From Oscillospiraceae bacterium (GTDB lineage: Bacteria; Bacillota; Clostridia; Oscillospirales; Oscillospiraceae), in NCBI GenBank assembly GCA_022793685.1, contig JAAWDI010000042.1, positions 1 to 37,362 of the forward strand: a DNA stretch of 37,362 nt. Reading direction: 5' to 3'. This document shows, piece by piece, positions 33,669 through 37,362 of the stretch. The notes beneath the pieces are model-generated. The model made no database searches. It was not told the DNA's origin and saw nothing but the letters and a program-made list of their open reading frames with translations. Positions within the stretch are counted from its first letter, which is position 1; each line of letters starts with the position of its first letter. The position numbers and the translations under genes were made by a program.

Positions 33669-34105
33669 ATGGTAATTCGAGAGGCTGTGTACGATGATTT
33701 TGTTGGATTGATGGCTTTATATACACAATTGCATCAAAACGCCATGCCTGAAAAACAGAACAGCTCCAAAACCTGTGGCAGCGCATTTTGGAGGATTGCG
33801 GCCATCATATCATTGTAGCGGAAGACGAGGGAGTGATTGTCTCCTCTTGCGTATGCGTCATCGTTCCAAACCTGTCCCATCATCAACAGCCCTATGCTTT
33901 GATTGAAAATGTGGTTACAGATGGAGCGCACCGGAACAGGGGCCTTGCAACCCAGCGCCTCAATTATGCGAGAGAAATCGTACGGAAAGAAAACGGTTAT
34001 AAAATGATGCTGCTCACTGGAACGAAACAGGAGAGCACGTTGAATTTTTATCGCCGCGCCGGATATAACAGCGAAGATAAGACTGCTTTCATACAATGGC
34101 TTTGA
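33669..34105 (+). pseudogene. GNAT-family N-acetyltransferase, frameshifted
   Basis: One frame reads MVIREAVYDDFVGLMALYTQLHQNAMPEK from the ATG at 33669. The continuation LEDCGHHIIVAEDEGVIVSSC, then ENVVTDGAHRNRGLATQRL (acetyl-CoA loop) and NFYRRAGY, is in another frame to 34105. The break is at a run of five As (33751-33755); six As would restore one frame of about 146 codons. The gene is therefore broken, or the sequence has a homopolymer error. A -1 slip on this run would also restore the frame. It lies between two terminators, so it is a single-gene unit. Confidence 0.8.
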
Positions 34106-34111
34106 ACATGG

Positions 34112-34140
34112 CAGCCGCCCACGATTGGGCGGCTGTTTTT
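34112..34140 (+). terminator. Intrinsic terminator after the GNAT gene
   Basis: CAGCCGCCC pairs with GGGCGGCTG around a 6-nt loop, followed by TTTTT. Confidence 0.88.
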
Positions 34141-34179
34141 ATCGCGTTATAATAGACGGGGTATTTCATCTATTCATAA

Positions 34180-34208
34180 TTGCAAACGAGAGCGTTTTGC
34201 GCTATAAT
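34180..34208 (+). promoter_or_regulatory. Predicted sigma-A promoter of the flippase-feo unit
   Basis: TTGCAA (34180-34185), a 17-bp spacer and a perfect TATAAT (34203-34208), 57 bp before the gene. No DtxR- or Fur-like dyad is evident near it. Confidence 0.55.
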
Positions 34209-34264
34209 AACCAGTTGAACTTAAAACGAACTGCGCTGACGCAGAAGAAAGGGGGACGGGCGCT

Positions 34265-35854
34265 GTGCGGGAAGAAAAAAAGAACACCTTTTTTGGCGGC
34301 GCGGCCATTCTGGCCATGGGCATCGCCATTGTCAAGGTAATCGGCGCGCTGTATAAAATCCCCATCGTCTCTATCCTCGGCAAGGGTTATGCGGATTTCA
34401 GCAACGCCTATTATATATACTCCCTGCTTATCAATGTCTCCACGGCAGGTCTGCCTGTGGCGCTTTCCAAGCTGGTGAGCGAGGCCAGCGCCCTCGGCAA
34501 CCGCAATCAGGTGGAGAAGGTATTCCGGGTGGCGCTGGTCACCTTCCTGACGTTGGGCGCGGCCGCCTTCGTTATCATGTATTTCTTCGCCGACGGCTTG
34601 GCGGGGCTGATGAACGACCCCCTTGCCGCGCCCGGCATCAAGGCGCTGGCGCCTGCCGTGGTGTGCGTATGCGGCATGGCGGTATTCCGGGGCTACGCCC
34701 AGGGTCACGCCCGGATGCACCCTACCGCCATTTCTCAAATCATCGAGGCCCTGTGCAAGCTGGTGGTGGGTCTTGCGCTGGCCAGCTACCTCATCAAAAT
34801 CGGCCAGAGCGAGTCCACGGCGGCGGCAGGCGCAATCACCGGCGTTACCGTCGGCACGGTGCTGGGCGTTGCCTATATGGCCCTCAATTACCTCCGGCAG
34901 AAGCGGGATGAGCCGCTGGGCCGCCGGGGCGACCGAGTGGAGCCGACGGGAATGGTGTTCAAACGGCTCATGGCGCTGGCGGTGCCCATCACCCTCAGCT
35001 CCTCGGCGGTATCCATCGTCACCATTGTGGACTCCGCCATTGTGCAGGGACGCTTGCAGGATGCGCTGGGCATGACGCTGGACCAGAGCCGCAGCCTGTT
35101 CTCCGCCTATTCCGGCGTGATGACGGTGTATGCTTTGCCGTCCTCCTTCATGATTGCCATCACCGCCGCCCTCATCCCAGCGGTGTCCGCCGCGCGGGCG
35201 GTGCGGGACAGGAAGGGCGCGGCCAAAATCGTCGGCTCCTCCCTGCGGGTGACCGCCCTGCTGGCGTTCCCGGCGGGCGCGGGGCTGTGCGTGCTGGGCA
35301 AGCCAATCGTCAAGCTGCTGTTCCACAGCCTTGACCCGGAGTTGTCCGGCCCGCTGCTGTCCATTCTGGGTATTGCGGCCATCTTTGTGTGCGTGATGCA
35401 GGTGACCAACGCCATTTTGCAGGCCCACGGCTTTGTGTTCCTGCCCATCATCACCATGCTTATCGGCGGCCTTGTGATGATTTTCTTCGACTATTTTGTG
35501 GTGGCCATCCCGTCCGTCAACATCTTCGGCTCGCCTATCGGCACCCTCATCTGCTATGCCATCGTGTCGGTGCTGGGTCTTATCATCGTCAAACGGGTGG
35601 TACGGGGCTGTCCCGGCTTTGCCCGCATCTTTGCAAAACCGGCCCTTGCCACCGTTGGCATGAGCGCGGCGGCTTACGCCGTGTACCGGCTGGTCAGCGG
35701 CTTTACGGGCAACACCATTGCGACGTTTGCCTCCATTTTGGCGGCGCTGGTGGTGTATCTGGTGCTGGTGCTTGCTCTGCATGCGATTTCGCGGGATGAC
35801 CTCTCCCTGATGCCCAAGGGGGACAAAATTGCCCGCCTGCTGCATATTGATTAA
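34265..35854 (+). CDS. MATE/MOP-superfamily flippase, SpoVB/MurJ-like
   Basis: A 529-residue protein with about 14 hydrophobic helices; GTG start behind AAAGGGGGA. It begins KKNTFFGGAAILAMGIAIVKVIGALYKIPIVSILGKGYADFSNAYYIYSLLINVSTAGLPVALSKLVSE, the opening of the SpoVB/MurJ-like oligosaccharide-lipid flippases. AVVCVCGMAVFRGYAQG and AVRDRKGAAKI...ALLAFPAGAGLCVLGKPIVKLLF are also typical. Family members move lipid-linked peptidoglycan or cortex precursors across the membrane. SpoVB proper acts in spore cortex formation, but related copies serve other polymers, and I cannot assign this one. feoB follows after 23 bp. Confidence 0.88.
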   Translation: MREEKKNTFFGGAAILAMGIAIVKVIGALYKIPIVSILGKGYADFSNAYYIYSLLINVSTAGLPVALSKLVSEASALGNRNQVEKVFRVALVTFLTLGAAAFVIMYFFADGLAGLMNDPLAAPGIKALAPAVVCVCGMAVFRGYAQGHARMHPTAISQIIEALCKLVVGLALASYLIKIGQSESTAAAGAITGVTVGTVLGVAYMALNYLRQKRDEPLGRRGDRVEPTGMVFKRLMALAVPITLSSSAVSIVTIVDSAIVQGRLQDALGMTLDQSRSLFSAYSGVMTVYALPSSFMIAITAALIPAVSAARAVRDRKGAAKIVGSSLRVTALLAFPAGAGLCVLGKPIVKLLFHSLDPELSGPLLSILGIAAIFVCVMQVTNAILQAHGFVFLPIITMLIGGLVMIFFDYFVVAIPSVNIFGSPIGTLICYAIVSVLGLIIVKRVVRGCPGFARIFAKPALATVGMSAAAYAVYRLVSGFTGNTIATFASILAALVVYLVLVLALHAISRDDLSLMPKGDKIARLLHID

Positions 35855-35877
35855 AAGAGACCGGAGGTGAGCCTGCT

Positions 35878-37362
35878 ATGAATGACGTCAAGGAAGCCGT
35901 TCGCACCTTGGATTTGCTGCCGCCCTGCGGAAAGGGCGTGATTCAGAGCGTGGGCAGCGAGCGGGGGCCTGTCAAGCGCCGTCTGGTGGACATGGGCCTG
36001 ACGCCGGGTACGGAAATCATGGTACGCAAAATCGCTCCCTTTGGCGACCCGATTGAGGTGAACCTGCGGGGCTATGAGCTGTCCCTGCGGAAGGAGGACG
36101 CAAAATATATCACCCTCTGCCCGGAGGGAGAGAACCCCGTGCAGCGGCCCCACAGCCACGGACGGCAGGGCATGGTGCAGCGTATTCCGGACGAGGAAAC
36201 CCTCCGCCGGATGTCGGCCGCCCACAGCCATGAGCAGGCACAGCACGCCTCCCGCCCCGATTACCTCGACCACGACGAGCGGGAAATGAAGCTGGCGCTG
36301 GTGGGCAACCCTAACTGCGGCAAGACCACCCTGTTCAACGCCCTGACCGGCTCCAACCAGTATGTGGGCAACTGGCCGGGCGTGACGGTGGAGAAAAAGG
36401 AAGGCTCTGCCAAGGTGGACGGAAAGCCGGTCACCATTGTGGACCTGCCCGGCATCTACTCCCTGTCGCCCTACTCCATGGAGGAGATTGTGGCCCGTAA
36501 CTTTGTGGTGGGAGAGCGGCCGGATGCCATCATCAACATCGTGGACGCCACCAACATCGAGCGCAACCTCTATCTGACCGCCCAGCTTCTGGAACTGGAG
36601 CGCCCCATGGTCATCGCCCTCAACTTCATGGACGAGGTGGAACGCTACGGCGACAGGCTGGACGTGGAGCGGCTTTCCCGTGCGTTGGGGGTGCCCGTCA
36701 TCCCCATCACCGCCCGCAGCGGGGAGAACGTGGAAGCACTCTTGAAAGAGGCCCATCGTCAGATGCACATGGGCTTTACAATTGAGCCGGACGATCTCTA
36801 TGACGACTATACCCACGCCCTCCACCACAAGGTGGGGGAGTTTGTGCATGACAAGGCCTATGCCGCCCATCTGCCCGCCCACTGGTGTGCCGTCAAGCTG
36901 ATGGAGGGCGACGCGCTGGTGGAGGAGGCCCTCGGCCTTGGAGAAGAGGAAAAGCGGCGGGTGGCGGACGTGCGCGCCGAATATGAGGACGCTTACGATT
37001 TGGGCGACAGCGAAACATTGATTGCCGACGCCCGTTACCGCTTTATTCAAAGCGTGGTGGAAGTGTCGGTGAAAAAGGGCCGCCGGCCTGAGCACATGAC
37101 CACCTCGGACAAAATCGACTCCATCGTAACCCACAAATATCTGGCTATACCGGTATTCCTGCTGATGATGCTGGCCATGTTTGCCCTGACCTTTGGCCCC
37201 ATTGGTTCGTTCCTCTCCGATGGGGTGGAGCAGCTGGTGGGCGCTCATCTGGCAGGAGCGGTAAGCGGTTTTCTGCAAGGGACGGGCGTGGCCCCGTGGG
37301 TGGAGAGCCTGCTGGTGGACGGCGTAATTGGCGGCGTGGGCGGCGTGCTGACCTTCCTGCCC
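35878..37362 (+). CDS. feoB: FeoA-FeoB fusion, ferrous iron transporter (partial)
   Basis: 495 codons are seen and the frame continues past the window. ATG at 35878, with GGAGGTGA upstream. Residues about 11-82 are a FeoA (SH3-like) domain (GVIQSVGSERGPVKRRLVDMGLTPGTEI). A His-rich linker follows (residues 92-132: HSHGRQ...AHSHEQAQHASRPDYLDHD). Next comes the FeoB G domain with G1 GNPNCGKT (143-150), G3 DLPG (189-192) and G4 NFMD (249-252), then the helical spacer and the first transmembrane helices (IPVFLLMMLAMFALTFGPIG). It imports Fe(II) and is powered or gated by GTP. It could be a target of the iron-type DtxR protein at 2.8 kb, but the promoter shows no matching operator. Confidence 0.95.
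   Translation, partial: MNDVKEAVRTLDLLPPCGKGVIQSVGSERGPVKRRLVDMGLTPGTEIMVRKIAPFGDPIEVNLRGYELSLRKEDAKYITLCPEGENPVQRPHSHGRQGMVQRIPDEETLRRMSAAHSHEQAQHASRPDYLDHDEREMKLALVGNPNCGKTTLFNALTGSNQYVGNWPGVTVEKKEGSAKVDGKPVTIVDLPGIYSLSPYSMEEIVARNFVVGERPDAIINIVDATNIERNLYLTAQLLELERPMVIALNFMDEVERYGDRLDVERLSRALGVPVIPITARSGENVEALLKEAHRQMHMGFTIEPDDLYDDYTHALHHKVGEFVHDKAYAAHLPAHWCAVKLMEGDALVEEALGLGEEEKRRVADVRAEYEDAYDLGDSETLIADARYRFIQSVVEVSVKKGRRPEHMTTSDKIDSIVTHKYLAIPVFLLMMLAMFALTFGPIGSFLSDGVEQLVGAHLAGAVSGFLQGTGVAPWVESLLVDGVIGGVGGVLTFLP

Noticed and set aside
34202-35845. 547-codon minus-strand ORF opposite the flippase
   Set aside because: Composition is rich in His, Gly, Gln and Arg, as in the other shadows, and it has no plausible start.
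1-37362. CRISPR array
   Set aside because: No regularly spaced direct repeats were seen anywhere in the window.

Overview
The window reads as a moderately GC-rich (clearly above 50%) Firmicutes chromosome, most like the Oscillospiraceae/Clostridia group of gut anaerobes. The basis is a Cys T-box, a ZTP riboswitch ahead of fhs, a YqhQ-type (DUF1385) gene beside prmC, a SpoVB/MurJ-type flippase, a fused FeoA-FeoB, glycyl-radical chemistry, and strong AGGAGG-type ribosome binding sites with many GTG/TTG starts. This is inferred from gene content; no 16S sequence is present.

Layout. 1-3.3 kb: an MFS permease (cut by the window start), a divergent PucR-type regulator and a DtxR-family metal regulator. 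3.4-7.1 kb (minus strand): a signalling operon with a winged-helix/BTAD regulator that ends in a degenerate GGDEF domain, a REC-HD-GYP-GGDEF protein with both c-di-GMP synthesis and breakdown domains, and an Hpt protein. 7.3-8.8 kb: a transglutaminase-like lipoprotein and a small protein of unknown function. 9.1-10.5 kb: a GPH-type sugar/cation symporter. 10.7 kb: tRNA-Leu(CAA). 10.9-14.4 kb: an FG-GAP-like lipoprotein with an OmpR-type regulator and a histidine kinase. 14.5-20.4 kb: a housekeeping run DUF1385-prmC-recA-recX-rimO-pgsA-yjbR-like. 20.4-22.9 kb: T-box(Cys)-cysE-cysS. 23.0-25.0 kb: a small membrane protein and a convergent membrane/cytidylate-kinase-like fusion. 25.2-31.7 kb: an interrupted ATPase gene holding a mobile element. 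31.7-33.6 kb: ZTP riboswitch-fhs. 33.7-34.1 kb: a frameshifted GNAT acetyltransferase. 34.2-37.4 kb: a SpoVB/MurJ-like flippase and the start of feoAB.

The main discovery is at 25.2-31.7 kb. A conserved two-domain P-loop ATPase gene (PRK06851 type, minus strand) is split: its N-terminal 95 codons lie at 31663-31379 and the rest at 26026-25226. Both breakpoints share the 10-bp word CGTGGGGCGC (26026-26035 and 31378-31387). Joining the halves across one copy restores an uninterrupted 361-codon frame through the expected ...DGTAPHVVEPKYPG... stretch. The 5,352-bp interval carries a large serine recombinase, a 38-aa ORF coupled to it, a glycyl radical enzyme and its dedicated radical-SAM activase. 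This is a compact site-specific element with a metabolic cargo. Its layout resembles the skin-type elements that are excised from genes during differentiation in spore formers, though excision is not shown here.

The second point of interest is the minus-strand signalling operon. The DNA-binding regulator keeps the RxxD inhibitory-site motif of GGDEF domains but has lost the active site, and it sits directly upstream of a bifunctional c-di-GMP enzyme. This makes it a good candidate c-di-GMP-responsive transcription factor.
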